Assembly: GCA_963665015.2 (NCBI GenBank)
Contig: CAXXSY010000004.1
Location: forward strand, 1,116,001-1,180,000
Length of the DNA stretch: 64,000 nucleotides
Direction of reading: 5' to 3'
From: G963662655 sp963665015
GTDB taxonomy: Bacteria > Cloacimonadota > Cloacimonadia > Cloacimonadales > JAIOQZ01
Shown here: piece by piece, positions 24,600 through 34,519 of the stretch
Layout: every line of letters starts with the position of its first letter
How positions within the stretch are numbered: the stretch's first letter is position 1
Program-made: the position numbers and the translations under genes
The notes under the pieces: generated by a model
What the model was told of the DNA's origin: nothing
Databases searched by the model: none
The model's input: only the letters and a program-made list of their open reading frames with translations

Positions 24600-25379
24600 T
24601 CACACTTCCACCAGTTCCGTCGGGCAATCCTGCAAGGCCACGTACAGCTTCACCGGATGCCGGATGTCGTGCAAAAAACTCTCCATCGTCGTACGTGCGA
24701 TTTCGGGTGTGTTGTTGGTCTCGCTGAGGTGCGCGAGGATCAGGTTTTTCAAGTCCGGGTGCAGCACCTGGTTGATAACGCCCACCGCCTGCTCGTTCGA
24801 GAGGTGTCCCTGACGGCTTCGAACGCGCTGCTTGAGTTCCCAGGGATAGGGTCCGTCCAGCAGCATCTGCACGTCGTGGTTCGATTCGAGGATCAGGGTC
24901 GATGCGCTCTTGATCCGCTCGATCATCAGCTTGGTCGGATAGCCTGCGTCGGTGACCACCGCGAGCTTACGCCCTTCGTGGTTCATGAAGGTGAAATTGC
25001 AGGAATCGACCGCGTCGTGCGAGGAGGGGAAGGGGTGAATCTCCAGATCCTCGATGCGGAACGATTTCCCTGGTTCGATATACTGCACGCCTGCTGGAAG
25101 TTTACCGATCTTGTGGCTGCATGCGAGATAGGTAGGCCTGGTCGCGAAGAGCGGAATGTTCAGCTTGCGGCACACGACCCCCGCGCCGTAGCTGTGGTCG
25201 CCGTGCTCGTGGCTGAGGATGATCCCGCGGATGTTCTGCGGCGCGAGGCGAACCTGCTCGATGAATCCAAAGATTTTCTTGCCCGAAAGCCCCGCGTCCA
25301 GCAGCAGCTTGGTTTTTTCGGTGCGGATCAGGATCGCGTTGCCCTTGCTTCCGCTCGCCAGTACGGTGGTCTGGAACAT
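24600..25379 (-). CDS. MBL-fold metallohydrolase (YycJ-like)
   Basis: A 259-residue metallo-beta-lactamase-fold protein with LASGSKGNAILIRTE at the N-terminus, the metal-binding ILSHEHGDHSYG motif (about residues 54-65), VVTDAGYPT, and LILAHLSETNN near the end. The pattern 'SGSxGNxxLI ... SHEHxDH' matches the YycJ/WalJ group, linked in other bacteria to cell-wall or DNA-processing functions; the substrate here is unknown. The stop is within the palindromic element at 24457-24600. Upstream the YhaM-like gene ends 1 bp before its start. Confidence 0.85.
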   Translation of the reverse strand: MFQTTVLASGSKGNAILIRTEKTKLLLDAGLSGKKIFGFIEQVRLAPQNIRGIILSHEHGDHSYGAGVVCRKLNIPLFATRPTYLACSHKIGKLPAGVQYIEPGKSFRIEDLEIHPFPSSHDAVDSCNFTFMNHEGRKLAVVTDAGYPTKLMIERIKSASTLILESNHDVQMLLDGPYPWELKQRVRSRQGHLSNEQAVGVINQVLHPDLKNLILAHLSETNNTPEIARTTMESFLHDIRHPVKLYVALQDCPTELVEV

Positions 25380-25380
25380 A

Positions 25381-26325
25381 TCAGCCTATATAGAAGTACC
25401 GGTTGTTGAGCCTGTCGAACTCGGTCCACTCCGAATCGGATTTCAGTCCGGCCTCGACAAGCTGGTTCACGCCGATGGTCTGCGCGTCGAGGTTGTCGGC
25501 AAAGTGCAGGACGATTGCCTCGAGCATCTGCGGCAGCCGGCAGGAACCTTTTTCGAATTCGCCATGATGTGACAGGATCAGGTGCCTGATTTTCAAGAGG
25601 GTGTTGTCCGGGAAATTGTTGATCTCGGCCGCCTTCTTCGTGACCATCTCGTCTGCCAGACAGATATGCCCGACCAGCCTTCCGATGGGCGTGAAGTCGA
25701 TGGCGGGACGCATGCTGTATTCGTAAACCTTTCCCGCGTCGTGCAGCATGGCGCCGGCGATCAGGATATCCTTTTGCACCGGGTACATGTGGGAGGCGAA
25801 GTCGCATATCTTGGTCACGGACACGGTGTGCTCGATCAGCCCGCCCATGTAGTTGTGATGCCAGCTCTTAGCCGCCGGAGCCTGCGAGAATTTCGAGAAG
25901 AACTCCTTGTTGCCGAAGATGCTTTCCAGAAGCTGCTTGATGTACTCGTCGTTGATGTTGTCGATGTAGTGGAAGAGCGCGTCCGAGAGCTCCTTGACGT
26001 CCTTGGAGGTCTTGGGCACGAATTCGGCGATATCGTATTCGTCCTCGCGAGCGCGGCGGACGTTGTTCACCGTGATCTGGCTCTGCTCGCGGTAGGAGAT
26101 GACGATTCCCTTGATCTTGACGATGTCGCCCTCTTTGAAGAGGTCCTTTAGCTGCTTGACGTTGTTCCAGATGTTGGCGGCGATATTGCCCGTCTTGTCG
26201 GTCAGACGCAGGCGGATGTACTGGTCTTTCTTGCCGTCTCTAAGCTCTTTCTGCGTTACCAGGAAGTACGTGACGACCTCTTCGTTCAGATAGTGATGCA
26301 GATTCTCGATATAGATTTTTTCCAT
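25381..26325 (-). CDS. OB-fold plus HD domain nuclease (YhaM-like 3'-5' exoribonuclease)
   Basis: A 314-residue protein. Residues 1-90 form an OB-fold nucleic-acid-binding domain (YFLVTQKELRDGKKDQYIRL, EGDIVKIKGIV). Residues 150-290 form an HD domain (GGLIEHTVSVTKIC, AGAMLHDAGKVYEY, LILSHHGEFEKGS). This order matches YhaM/CbfA-type 3'-5' exoribonucleases, which degrade RNA and single-stranded DNA. The ATG at 26325 has a GAAAGG site; the longer start at 26361 overlaps the PHP gene and is rejected. It lies in the minus-strand run PHP-YhaM-MBL. Confidence 0.87.
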   Translation of the reverse strand: MEKIYIENLHHYLNEEVVTYFLVTQKELRDGKKDQYIRLRLTDKTGNIAANIWNNVKQLKDLFKEGDIVKIKGIVISYREQSQITVNNVRRAREDEYDIAEFVPKTSKDVKELSDALFHYIDNINDEYIKQLLESIFGNKEFFSKFSQAPAAKSWHHNYMGGLIEHTVSVTKICDFASHMYPVQKDILIAGAMLHDAGKVYEYSMRPAIDFTPIGRLVGHICLADEMVTKKAAEINNFPDNTLLKIRHLILSHHGEFEKGSCRLPQMLEAIVLHFADNLDAQTIGVNQLVEAGLKSDSEWTEFDRLNNRYFYIG

Positions 26326-26335
26326 GATCAGCCTT

Positions 26336-27400
26336 TCATTGGGTCTTTGGTTCGTTAACATAGATCGGATTGGTATAAATCCAGCCCTTTCCGTATCTCG
26401 TGATTTCCAGCCGGTAGAAGCCGGGCTGTTTGATGGGATAGCTGCCGCGTTGATCGCGCCAGTGTGCGATTTTCCTGCCGTTGTGGATAAGCTTGACCTT
26501 CGCGCTCATCGGCAGATTGAAAAAGAGCGTCAAGCCGGGCTGAAGATCGATGTCTTCTCCGTAGATCGCGCCGTTTCCGTCCCGATCGACGATCCCGGCA
26601 TAAAAATTGAATGGCGCGCCGACGGGCTCGTAGATGGCATAGCAGTTTCCCCGTAACAGTGCGCGGTAGAGGTTGATCGGCTCGGGTTTCTCGCCCTGCT
26701 TCAAGAGGACGTTCGTGCGAATCTTGCCCATCAGGCGTTCGTGGGAGAGCACCCTGAATTTGAATCCCGGCATCTTCATGCGCGTGCCGTGGACGTCCGC
26801 AGAACCGATTCCAGTCAGGCGTTTTCCTTCGAGGTTCCAGTCGTCCCATAGGCGGAGGTTCTCCGGCAGCGGTCTGCGAACGAAGCATCCGGGGAAGAGG
26901 AGCATCGGAAGCGCGTTGATGCTTGGGATGAGTTTTCCCATCCAGCTCGATGTGAAATTCCAGATTTCCATCCCCGCCGCATGCTCGATGTTTCTCTCGG
27001 TCCAGGGGTATTTCCGATAACGCTTGGTGCGGCGTCGTTCTCTCGGGTGCGCGATAAAGCCGTGAATGCCTTCGTTGGCGTATTGCTGCATGTATTCCTG
27101 CGCCGGTATCTTCGTGTGGACCTGGTCGGTTCCGAAGACGAGGTAGTGGTTGTTGCCGGACTTGTCGTTCAGCTCCGCTCCGGCAAGGATGATCAGCTCC
27201 TTCTCGTTGCGGACCGCGTGATCGTCCTTTGCCGCGAAGGTGTGGTGGTCGTTGATCATGATGAAGTCGGCACGGCTCTTCTTCGCCGCCCGGATGATGC
27301 GGGGCAGCGCGACGTCGCAGTCGAATGAGTATTGGGTGTGGACGTGCAATACGCCGCTGTATTCGTCAAAAGTCCTGTCGAAAATGGTCTTGGTTCTCAC
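26336..27400 (-). CDS. PHP-domain metallohydrolase (CehA/McbA type)
   Basis: A 354-residue protein. Residues about 15-230 form a PHP domain: GVLHVHTQYSFDC, FIMINDHHTF, HGFIAHPRERR and GIGSADVHGT provide the metal-binding His/Asp residues. The C-terminal 110 residues are a beta-rich domain (FFNLPMSAKVKLIHNGRKIA) as in CehA/McbA-like hydrolases. These act on phosphoesters or carbamate esters; the substrate is unknown. No signal peptide. It ends 11 bp upstream of the YhaM-like start. Confidence 0.8.
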   Translation of the reverse strand: MRTKTIFDRTFDEYSGVLHVHTQYSFDCDVALPRIIRAAKKSRADFIMINDHHTFAAKDDHAVRNEKELIILAGAELNDKSGNNHYLVFGTDQVHTKIPAQEYMQQYANEGIHGFIAHPRERRRTKRYRKYPWTERNIEHAAGMEIWNFTSSWMGKLIPSINALPMLLFPGCFVRRPLPENLRLWDDWNLEGKRLTGIGSADVHGTRMKMPGFKFRVLSHERLMGKIRTNVLLKQGEKPEPINLYRALLRGNCYAIYEPVGAPFNFYAGIVDRDGNGAIYGEDIDLQPGLTLFFNLPMSAKVKLIHNGRKIAHWRDQRGSYPIKQPGFYRLEITRYGKGWIYTNPIYVNEPKTQ

Positions 27401-27423
27401 CTGACGTGTCGCTTTCTCCGCCT

Positions 27424-29463
27424 CTATTTGATCAGGAGGCAGTTTTTATGTGTGATCGTCGAGGATTTCCCGTCCCGCGTCTCGATGCGCATCAGATAAA
27501 CACCGGTCGATACGATTCTTCCCTTCTGGTTTCGACCGTCCCAGAAGATTCCTTTGGGTATCTCGTCCGATTCCCTAACAATCCTTCGAACGCGCTGCCC
27601 GCGAATGTTATAGACATCCACGGTAACCTGCGCGAGGCTGCGGCTCTTCGTCTGCGGCACGTCGATCCGGACGCTCTGTCCGGGCCGGAAGGGATTGGGA
27701 TAGACTTTTACCGACGGCGTGAAGGGCACGGTTTCGTCCTGCGTGCCGACTGCCTCGTCGAGGATGTCGGACAGCGGAACCGCAATCGCGTATTCGATCC
27801 AGTTGTTCCTGTCCCAGGTTTCGGACTCGTATTGCAGGAACATCAGCACCGAGAGGTTTTCGTAGTCTTCGGTCGTGTCCTGAATCGCGTGGATGTTGTT
27901 GATGTCGAATGCGAAATTGTAAACCGCGGTCGTGTCATGAACCATGTCGCTGTTCTGAATGCCTACGGTTCCGGTCGAATCCGGCAGAAATTCGAGAAAT
28001 GTGTAGCCGGGGATCGTCTCTCCATCGATGGTGACACCCTCTTCGACCAGCGCCGTGTAGAACACCAGGTTCTGCAGATAGCTGGTGAAAACGTATGTGC
28101 TCGGATTCTTTAAATAGGCGCGGCAGATATATTCGCCGGAATCCCAGGTTCGAGTGTTCATTCCCTCATAGCCGATAAACGTTTTTCGTGATATCGTGTC
28201 CCGGTAATCGAGCATCAGTGTGTCCGCGTATGCCTGTTCGCCGGAATACCCCGTAATCTTGCGTATTCCGTTCGTGACCGTCACCGGGTAGCCGAACAGG
28301 TCGTAGTGGTTGAATCGATCCAGAGCCCCCTGCCGGTATAGCATACTGTCCGCGATATCGGGAAAATAGTTCAGGATCAGGGTGCTGTCCTGCGGCAGTT
28401 CCGCCGACTGGATATCCCAGATATAATTTGTCGCGACGTCGCTCAGGCGTAGCGTGTTTTCGACCAGGACGTGGCTTCTCGATGTTCTGAACAAGTCGAA
28501 AAGGATCGTCTTCGAGTTGTTCGCCGTATAGGCGTCGAGTGTGTCGATGCCTGCATAGGAGACTTCTGCTGAGACATACAATTGTGAAATGACCCGATCG
28601 AGAACAAGACTTGTCAATGCCGTGTCGATGAGCGTCTCGCCCGGTTCCAGCCTGATTTGATTCATCGATCCCACAAGCCCTTCATTTCCGCTATCGACCG
28701 GCAGTTCGATCGAGTAGGAGACGGATATGTCCGACAGGGTGATTGCGGATTGATTGGTGATACTCCAATATGGGATAACGGTGGTGATAGTACCCTCAAT
28801 GACCGTAGTTGCCGAGACGTAGTCAACCCTAATATCCCGGTATTCCGCGGGGTAATTCAGGTTGCCGTTCACGCCGATGAGGAACTCGCTGTGGAATCCC
28901 GTGAGCGCCATGTTGAAGAAGTAGCCGTTGCTGTAATCCGGGTCCCAGTAGTAGCTGTTCTCGCCGCCGGTGGCGCTGGCCGACAGATACCGGCATTCCT
29001 CCGGATGGGCCGGATGGTGCTCGGTCGGGTAGTCGATGACGACCCAGAACTCGGTTAACGCCTCCGTTATGCCGGTCAGTTGCGCCGTCTGCCAGCCGAG
29101 TAGATTGCCGTTCAGCGTAGCCTGCGCATAGGTCTGGTTTTCGTTCGGCTGGTTGTTGGCGCCGTTCGCGCAGAGGGTGAAGGTGATTGTATCGTTATCC
29201 AGGCTGTTCGGGCAATAGAACTCGATCTCTTCCGGATCGATGGAAATGATATCGGGTCCGGGGAAGTAGTCGAGGAGGTTGTAGTAAACCGCCCAGCGAT
29301 CGGTGCCGAACCAGTGCTGGTCGTCCGTTTGGCTGTGGTAATAGACATCCTGCTCGTTGCGCAGAGGTTCATCGCCGGTATTCGGCACAAAATCGATGTG
29401 AACCGCCTGCATCCCGATCGTGATCGTCAGCAGGGCGAGAATCCACCAAAATCTTTTCAGCAT
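27424..29463 (-). CDS. Secreted protein with T9SS type A sorting domain
   Basis: A 679-residue exported protein. The signal peptide is MLKRFWWILALLTITIGMQA. The body is acidic and beta-rich, with Asn/Asp/Tyr-heavy strands and no enzyme motif that I recognise; about residues 215-320 look like an Ig- or CARDB-like adhesion module (IPYWSITNQSAITLSDISVS). The end is a T9SS sorting domain (KVYPNPFRPGQSVRI, YNIRGQRVRRIV, STGVYLMRIET, NCLLIK). The start at 29463 has GAAAGG upstream; 29508 is less likely. Function unknown, probably surface-attached. Confidence 0.82.
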   Translation of the reverse strand: MLKRFWWILALLTITIGMQAVHIDFVPNTGDEPLRNEQDVYYHSQTDDQHWFGTDRWAVYYNLLDYFPGPDIISIDPEEIEFYCPNSLDNDTITFTLCANGANNQPNENQTYAQATLNGNLLGWQTAQLTGITEALTEFWVVIDYPTEHHPAHPEECRYLSASATGGENSYYWDPDYSNGYFFNMALTGFHSEFLIGVNGNLNYPAEYRDIRVDYVSATTVIEGTITTVIPYWSITNQSAITLSDISVSYSIELPVDSGNEGLVGSMNQIRLEPGETLIDTALTSLVLDRVISQLYVSAEVSYAGIDTLDAYTANNSKTILFDLFRTSRSHVLVENTLRLSDVATNYIWDIQSAELPQDSTLILNYFPDIADSMLYRQGALDRFNHYDLFGYPVTVTNGIRKITGYSGEQAYADTLMLDYRDTISRKTFIGYEGMNTRTWDSGEYICRAYLKNPSTYVFTSYLQNLVFYTALVEEGVTIDGETIPGYTFLEFLPDSTGTVGIQNSDMVHDTTAVYNFAFDINNIHAIQDTTEDYENLSVLMFLQYESETWDRNNWIEYAIAVPLSDILDEAVGTQDETVPFTPSVKVYPNPFRPGQSVRIDVPQTKSRSLAQVTVDVYNIRGQRVRRIVRESDEIPKGIFWDGRNQKGRIVSTGVYLMRIETRDGKSSTITHKNCLLIK

Positions 29464-29581
29464 ACGTTTCAGACACCTTTCATCATCATCAAGCGAATTT
29501 TGACGCACGACCCGCTCGCGTCAACCTATAATTTACACGTATCATATATGAAACTTCGATTAACGAATTTTGTTCCAATTC

Positions 29582-30814
29582 TTATGGACTTTCTTCACTG
29601 CCGGTCTCCTGCGGTTCTTCGTGGAGTTTCTCCTCGAGATCGGCGAGCGCGTTGATGTAGTAGATATACGCCTGCTCGGGTGAGTCGTAGGGCGAGAAGT
29701 ACTTATGCACGTCGCCGTCCTGGAAATACTTGGTGGACATGTAGTAGAAGTGGTCCGACGTCGATAACAGCCGCGCGGTGCGCAGCAGGTCGGGGCGATT
29801 TTGCTGCTTGATCTTGTGCAGCAGTTCGTAGAGCGATTCGATGGCGTTGGTCTGCATGTCGTTTTCGACCCACGCCGAGATATCGCGGTCGAGGTCCGCC
29901 CAGGATACCGGCTCCGGCACGGTGATGCTCTCCGGCTGGTAGTTGGTAAACTTTTCGACCTCGGACGGGAAGCAGAAGCCGAGGTTGGGCTGCACCAGTA
30001 CGGTCTCGGGCAGCTTTTCCATGAACTTGAAGATGCCGCTCTCCGCCCACTGGTGTTCGCCGAAAGTCTCGTAGTCGATAAAGATATTCAGGAAGAGGTT
30101 CTTGTCGTCCTGCTCGCTGAGGGTGAGCTTGTTGATCCAGTCAACGAACTTCTCTGTCGTGAGCGGGTACTCGTCCCATTCGGGATCGGAGAAACGGAAG
30201 GCGATGTCGTCCGACAGCTTGTAGTGCTTGAGCAGCAGGAAGATGTCCTTGGTGAAGTTCTTGTAGGAGTGGAGTGGCTTTCGCCAGCGCAGGATGCGGT
30301 CAGCGCCCTCGGTGAGGATCACCTTGAAGCCTTCTTCCTCGAAGATGAGGTTGGAGAGCATGTCGTCGTAGATAAGCTCGGTGTTGCGGAAGACGGTCGG
30401 TGTAACGCCGAACTCGTCCTTGAGCATCTTCTTGTGCCGCGCCACCTGCTCCAGGAATTCGTCGATGTCGTAGAGGCTGGAGAGCGAGTGGTAGTAGGTC
30501 TCGCCGATCATCTCGACATGCCCGGTGTCCATCAGGTCATGAAACGATTTCAACGCTTCGGGTGCGTAGAGCTTCATCTGTTCGATGGCGCATCCGGTGA
30601 TCGAGTAGGCGATCTTGAATTTTCCCGAGAACCGCCGTAAAAGCTTCAGCATCATGTGATTAGCCGGCAGATAGCAGCGATCGGCGACCCGTTCCATGAC
30701 GATCTTGTTGAGTCCGTGATCGAAATAGTCTTCGGACGTCCGGGCGTTGAGTATGTTCAGGTGGCGAAGTCGATAGGGTTGGTGGACCTGGAAATAAAAT
30801 ACGATGTTCAACAT
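29582..30814 (-). CDS. Glycoside hydrolase family 57 (alpha-amylase-type)
   Basis: A 410-residue cytoplasmic enzyme. GH57 signatures: FYFQVHQPYRLR at the N-terminus, GHVEMIGETYYHSLSSL, TVFRNTELIYDD (nucleophile Glu in NTEL) and LNIFIDYETFGEHQW (second acid Asp in DYETF). It acts on alpha-1,4-glucans. Its ATG overlaps the end of the upstream glycosyltransferase gene by 7 bp, and with the GT4 and debranching genes it forms a three-gene alpha-glucan operon, probably for glycogen or maltodextrin turnover. The acidic C-terminal tail (EEPQETGSEESP) is non-conserved. Confidence 0.9.
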   Translation of the reverse strand: MLNIVFYFQVHQPYRLRHLNILNARTSEDYFDHGLNKIVMERVADRCYLPANHMMLKLLRRFSGKFKIAYSITGCAIEQMKLYAPEALKSFHDLMDTGHVEMIGETYYHSLSSLYDIDEFLEQVARHKKMLKDEFGVTPTVFRNTELIYDDMLSNLIFEEEGFKVILTEGADRILRWRKPLHSYKNFTKDIFLLLKHYKLSDDIAFRFSDPEWDEYPLTTEKFVDWINKLTLSEQDDKNLFLNIFIDYETFGEHQWAESGIFKFMEKLPETVLVQPNLGFCFPSEVEKFTNYQPESITVPEPVSWADLDRDISAWVENDMQTNAIESLYELLHKIKQQNRPDLLRTARLLSTSDHFYYMSTKYFQDGDVHKYFSPYDSPEQAYIYYINALADLEEKLHEEPQETGSEESP

Positions 30815-32157
30815 AGCTCGCTCCGTTTGGAATATTCGTCGATTGCTTCCCGATAGACGGCCTTGATTTTGGTCGCGGCGTCGTCCCACTGAATCTGGTG
30901 GACTTCGTTCATGCCCGCGATTCCCATCTTGTGGCGCTTTGCGGGGTTCTCGATCAGTTCGTTGATCACCTTCACCATGCGCGGGACGTCCCAGAAATCG
31001 ATCTTGTAGGCGTTCTCGACCACCTCCGAGACGCCGGACTGCTTCGAGATCACAGCGGTCACGCCGTACGCCATCGCCTCCAGCGGCGCGATACCGAACG
31101 GCTCCGAGATGGACGGCAACATGTAGATGTCGGACATCTTGAGGATTTCATCGACCTCCTTGCGATTCAGGAAGCCGGTGAACAGGAAGCGGTTGCGCAG
31201 CTTGAGCATGGCGGAACGCTGGATGATTTTTCGGGTCATGTCGCCGCTACCCGCCATGATGAACCGCGCGTCGGGATGCTTCTCGAGTACGCTCTTGGCC
31301 ACGTCGAGAAAGAACTCAGGCCCTTTCTGCAGCGTGATGCGTCCGAGGAACAGGATCGTCGTGCCCTTGAAGATACGTTTTTCGCATTTCTCGATGTTCT
31401 CATCGACGATGTAGGCGTTGTGGACGATGCGGATTTTACCGGTGTCGATCCGGTAGCGCGAGATGATCATCTCGGCGGTGTATTTGGAGACGGCGATCAC
31501 GTAGTCGGCGTAGGTCATGCCGGTGAACTCGATGTTGTGGACGTTGGGATTCCCCGGCCCTCCTGCGCGGTCGAACTCCGTGGCGTGGATGTGTGATATG
31601 AGCGGTTTCCCGGATATCTTCCGGGCGATCATTCCGGCGGGGTAGCAGAGCCAGTCGTGCGAGTGGATGGCGTCGAAATCGAGAATCTTGGCGAATCGCT
31701 CCGCGCGCAGGGTGAACTCCTGCACCTTCTGGAAAATGTCGTCGCTGCCCATCAGATGGTGCGCGATGTTCTCCCATATGTCTTCGTAGCCGGGCTCGAA
31801 ATCCTCCGGCTCATCCGTCTCTTTTTCCACAGCCTGCTTGATCGATTCGGAAATCTCCTCGACCTGTTTGTAGCTCTCGGGCGTCTCGGTGACGCCGATG
31901 TATTTGAATCGCTCGCTCGCGTCCTCGAAGGTCTTTTTGTCGAATTCCTCCTGCTTCTTCGCATCGAGAAACACGACGGGCAGCGTGTCGGCGTCCTCCG
32001 GCTTGCGCAAGGGGAAATAGACGGCTTCACGGGTCGGGATGACCATATCGACTTCGACGTTCTGCTTGAGCAGCGCCTTGATCATGCCGTAGCACGCCAT
32101 GCCAAGACCTCCGGCGATCAGCGGCGGAAATTCCCAGGTGTATATCAAGACTCTCAT
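30808..32157 (-). CDS. Glycosyltransferase family 4, glycogen synthase-like
   Basis: A 449-residue GT-B fold enzyme. The N-terminal loop is YTWEFPPLIAGGLGMACYG (glycine-rich acceptor/donor loop), then HSHDWLCYPAGMIA, FLGRITLQKGPEFFL, and the E-x7-E motif in SEPFGIAPLEAMAYG. Position between a GH57 amylase and a debranching enzyme, with 1-bp and 7-bp overlaps, indicates an alpha-glucan role such as a starch/glycogen synthase. An acidic insertion at about residues 85-135 is unusual for the family. Donor (UDP- or ADP-glucose) cannot be told. Confidence 0.87.
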   Translation of the reverse strand: MRVLIYTWEFPPLIAGGLGMACYGMIKALLKQNVEVDMVIPTREAVYFPLRKPEDADTLPVVFLDAKKQEEFDKKTFEDASERFKYIGVTETPESYKQVEEISESIKQAVEKETDEPEDFEPGYEDIWENIAHHLMGSDDIFQKVQEFTLRAERFAKILDFDAIHSHDWLCYPAGMIARKISGKPLISHIHATEFDRAGGPGNPNVHNIEFTGMTYADYVIAVSKYTAEMIISRYRIDTGKIRIVHNAYIVDENIEKCEKRIFKGTTILFLGRITLQKGPEFFLDVAKSVLEKHPDARFIMAGSGDMTRKIIQRSAMLKLRNRFLFTGFLNRKEVDEILKMSDIYMLPSISEPFGIAPLEAMAYGVTAVISKQSGVSEVVENAYKIDFWDVPRMVKVINELIENPAKRHKMGIAGMNEVHQIQWDDAATKIKAVYREAIDEYSKRSELC

Positions 32158-34220
32158 CAGGCTTCCTCTCGCGCTTGAAGATTTTCGATCATTTTTTCGA
32201 TGTTATAGACGGCGGCGACACTCCACGCCTGCGCGGGACAGCCTTTCGGGAAGTGCGGCTTGTCGCCGTCCCAGACCTCCGCGACCGACGCGATGTGTCC
32301 CCGCAGGAATCCGTTGCGGAACTTGTGGATGATTTCGCCCAGTCCGTCTTGCAATTCTTTCGGTGTCAGGTCTTCCTCGTGTGTACGTATATAGAGTCTC
32401 GCGAAGGGATCAAGCAACCACGCCCAGACGGTTCCCTGATGGTACGCCTTGTCGCGCTCGATCTGCGAGCCGATGTATTTCTTCTTGAAGCGGTAGTTTT
32501 TCGGTGAGAGGGTGCGCAGTCCGTACTCGGTAAAAAGTTCCTTCTTCGCCTTCTCGAAGACCTTCGCCATCTTCTCCTGTTCGATGATCTCGAAGGGTAG
32601 TCCGCAGGCGATCACGGCGTTGGGTCTCACCTCGTCAATGCGCTTGTCGCCTTCGAGGCGGTCGGCGAGGTAGCTTCCCGTCCAGAACTTGTCGAATGCT
32701 CCAAAGACCTTGTGGCTGAGCTCGACCAGGTCGAAATCGGGCATGAACCGGTCCTTCTTCGGCAGGAGCTCCTGCAAGCGCTCGTGGATGATGCCGTAGA
32801 ATTCGAGCGCGTTGAACCAGAGCGCGTTGATCTCGATGGGCGCGCCGTGCCGCGGCGTGACTTCCACGTTGTCGATACGGGCGTCCATCCAGGTAGCGTT
32901 GGAAAAATTCTTTTGCAGCTCGACCAGTCCGTCTTCACGGATACGGTAGTGCGTCTTGTGCTTCATGATGCCCTGCACGACTTTGTCGGCATACTTGAAG
33001 GCGGTCTCCCATATCTCGCGCTTCTCTTTCCGGGTCGATTCCGCCTCGTCTTTCAGGTTTGCGACCTGATAGAGCCGGATCACGTACCACAGCGCGGCGT
33101 CGATGGAGTCGTAGTTTGCTTTTGCGCCCGATTCGGGCAGCACGTTGGGCAGGAGTCCGCGTCGAATTTTCTTTCCGTAGCTGTTCAGGATATCCCAGGC
33201 GGTCTCGATGCCTTCCGGCGTGTGATAGAGCCCCTCCAGGGAGATCATGGTGTCGCGTCCCCAGGCGCCGAACCACGGGTACCCCGCGATGATGTCGCCC
33301 TTGAGAACGAAGTCGTCGAACGCGATATGCAGCAGTCTCTTATAGGCATTATCGTCGAACAGCTCCAAGTCCTGCATGTCGAGGCTCTCCAGGATGGAAT
33401 GTCCCTCGCTTCGGACAGGGTAGTCGGATGGGCGGGGCATCGATTCGGTCTGATCCGTGATGCGCCCGATCATGGTATCGATATCCTCGATCGGCTCGCA
33501 ACTGAATAAAATGCAATTGTGTTCGCCGACCTTGAGGTCGAAGTCGAGCCTTACCGGTGCGACCATGTCGCCGGTTCCGGTGTAGCCGAGCATCACCTCC
33601 CAGGGGTAGAAGACATTGCGATAGATGATGGTCTCGTAGTGGAATTCGCCCACCTGCGAGCATCCGCAGAGTTCCATGCGATTGCTTGGTCTGTAGGTGG
33701 TGAACGAACGCTCGCCCTGAATACCGATGATGGTGTTGAGTTGCTCGTTGTCCCAGGTTGCGGGCGCGTTCAGGTCGTGGTGGATGCGCATGGAGAGCTT
33801 GGGCCGAAGCTGGAAATGGAGCTGGTGGTCTCCGAGGTTTGTATAGCGGATCATGACGGTATTCGATTCCCGGTCCATCATGATCTCCTTGAGGATCAGG
33901 ATGGCGTCGTCGTGGTGCGCGGTGGAGTAGAGGAAGATAGGATAGGGCCGCAGCCAGGACTTGACCAGGTGCAGGAATCCCTCCGGGTAGATGCAGTTGC
34001 TGTAGTTGTTGCTGTCGAGGTAGATTTCCTCGCCCCGCCACTCGATCTTCTCTTCCATGCTCTCGACCAGGTGCCACCGTTCCAGGTTCTGGAATCCGGC
34101 GATCAGCAAGCCGTGATACTTGCGCTGATTGACCAGGTTTCCGGTGCCCAGGCAGTAGCCTCCGTGGCGGTTGGTGAGAATCCATTCATGATGCTGGGTT
34201 TCCATAAAATAATTGGACAT
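32157..34220 (-). CDS. Glycogen debranching enzyme (amylo-alpha-1,6-glucosidase)
   Basis: A 687-residue protein of the bacterial GDE type (GH133). The N-terminal domain has WILTNRHGGYCLGTGNLVNQ and KYHGLLIAG; the (alpha/alpha)6 catalytic domain has AGYPWFGAWGRDTMISLEG, GLLPNVLPESGAKANYDSID and PAQAWSVAAVYNIEK. It removes alpha-1,6 branches from glycogen. It is first in the minus-strand operon GDE-GT4-GH57; the ATG at 34220 follows AAAGGAG. The stop TGA overlaps the ATG of the GT4 gene. Confidence 0.92.
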   Translation of the reverse strand: MSNYFMETQHHEWILTNRHGGYCLGTGNLVNQRKYHGLLIAGFQNLERWHLVESMEEKIEWRGEEIYLDSNNYSNCIYPEGFLHLVKSWLRPYPIFLYSTAHHDDAILILKEIMMDRESNTVMIRYTNLGDHQLHFQLRPKLSMRIHHDLNAPATWDNEQLNTIIGIQGERSFTTYRPSNRMELCGCSQVGEFHYETIIYRNVFYPWEVMLGYTGTGDMVAPVRLDFDLKVGEHNCILFSCEPIEDIDTMIGRITDQTESMPRPSDYPVRSEGHSILESLDMQDLELFDDNAYKRLLHIAFDDFVLKGDIIAGYPWFGAWGRDTMISLEGLYHTPEGIETAWDILNSYGKKIRRGLLPNVLPESGAKANYDSIDAALWYVIRLYQVANLKDEAESTRKEKREIWETAFKYADKVVQGIMKHKTHYRIREDGLVELQKNFSNATWMDARIDNVEVTPRHGAPIEINALWFNALEFYGIIHERLQELLPKKDRFMPDFDLVELSHKVFGAFDKFWTGSYLADRLEGDKRIDEVRPNAVIACGLPFEIIEQEKMAKVFEKAKKELFTEYGLRTLSPKNYRFKKKYIGSQIERDKAYHQGTVWAWLLDPFARLYIRTHEEDLTPKELQDGLGEIIHKFRNGFLRGHIASVAEVWDGDKPHFPKGCPAQAWSVAAVYNIEKMIENLQAREEA

Positions 34221-34519
34221 CTGGACTCCTTTTTGCGTAATCCTTCTCAATCACGAATTCCTGAATACACAATGGCGGGGATTTGTGCAAGAGATATTTT
34301 TTCTTGACGAAAACGGAGTCGCCAGCCCGTTTACATGGGAAACAGGAAGTATGTGGGATATTGTAATTTCCTCATCAGGAAACGGTTAAGCCGGGGAACG
34401 AAACGTTAGCGTTATTTGATAATAAAAATAGTTGACGCTGTGAACGAAATAGACGTTTATGTAAATTGTCGTTTTCCGGTCGGTCAACGGCGATTTCTTT
34501 CAGTCCACGGAGGATTTTC
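34221..34519. promoter_or_regulatory. Divergent promoter region between glucan operon and dsbD operon
   Basis: About 300 bp, AT-rich, without repeats or ORFs. On the plus strand TTGACG (34432-34437) and TTTATG (34456-34461) are 18 bp apart and could be a sigma-70-type promoter for dsbD; GGAGG at 34509-34513 is the dsbD ribosome binding site. No equally good promoter was seen for the minus-strand operon. It is one of the few large spacers in the window with no hairpin module. Confidence 0.4.
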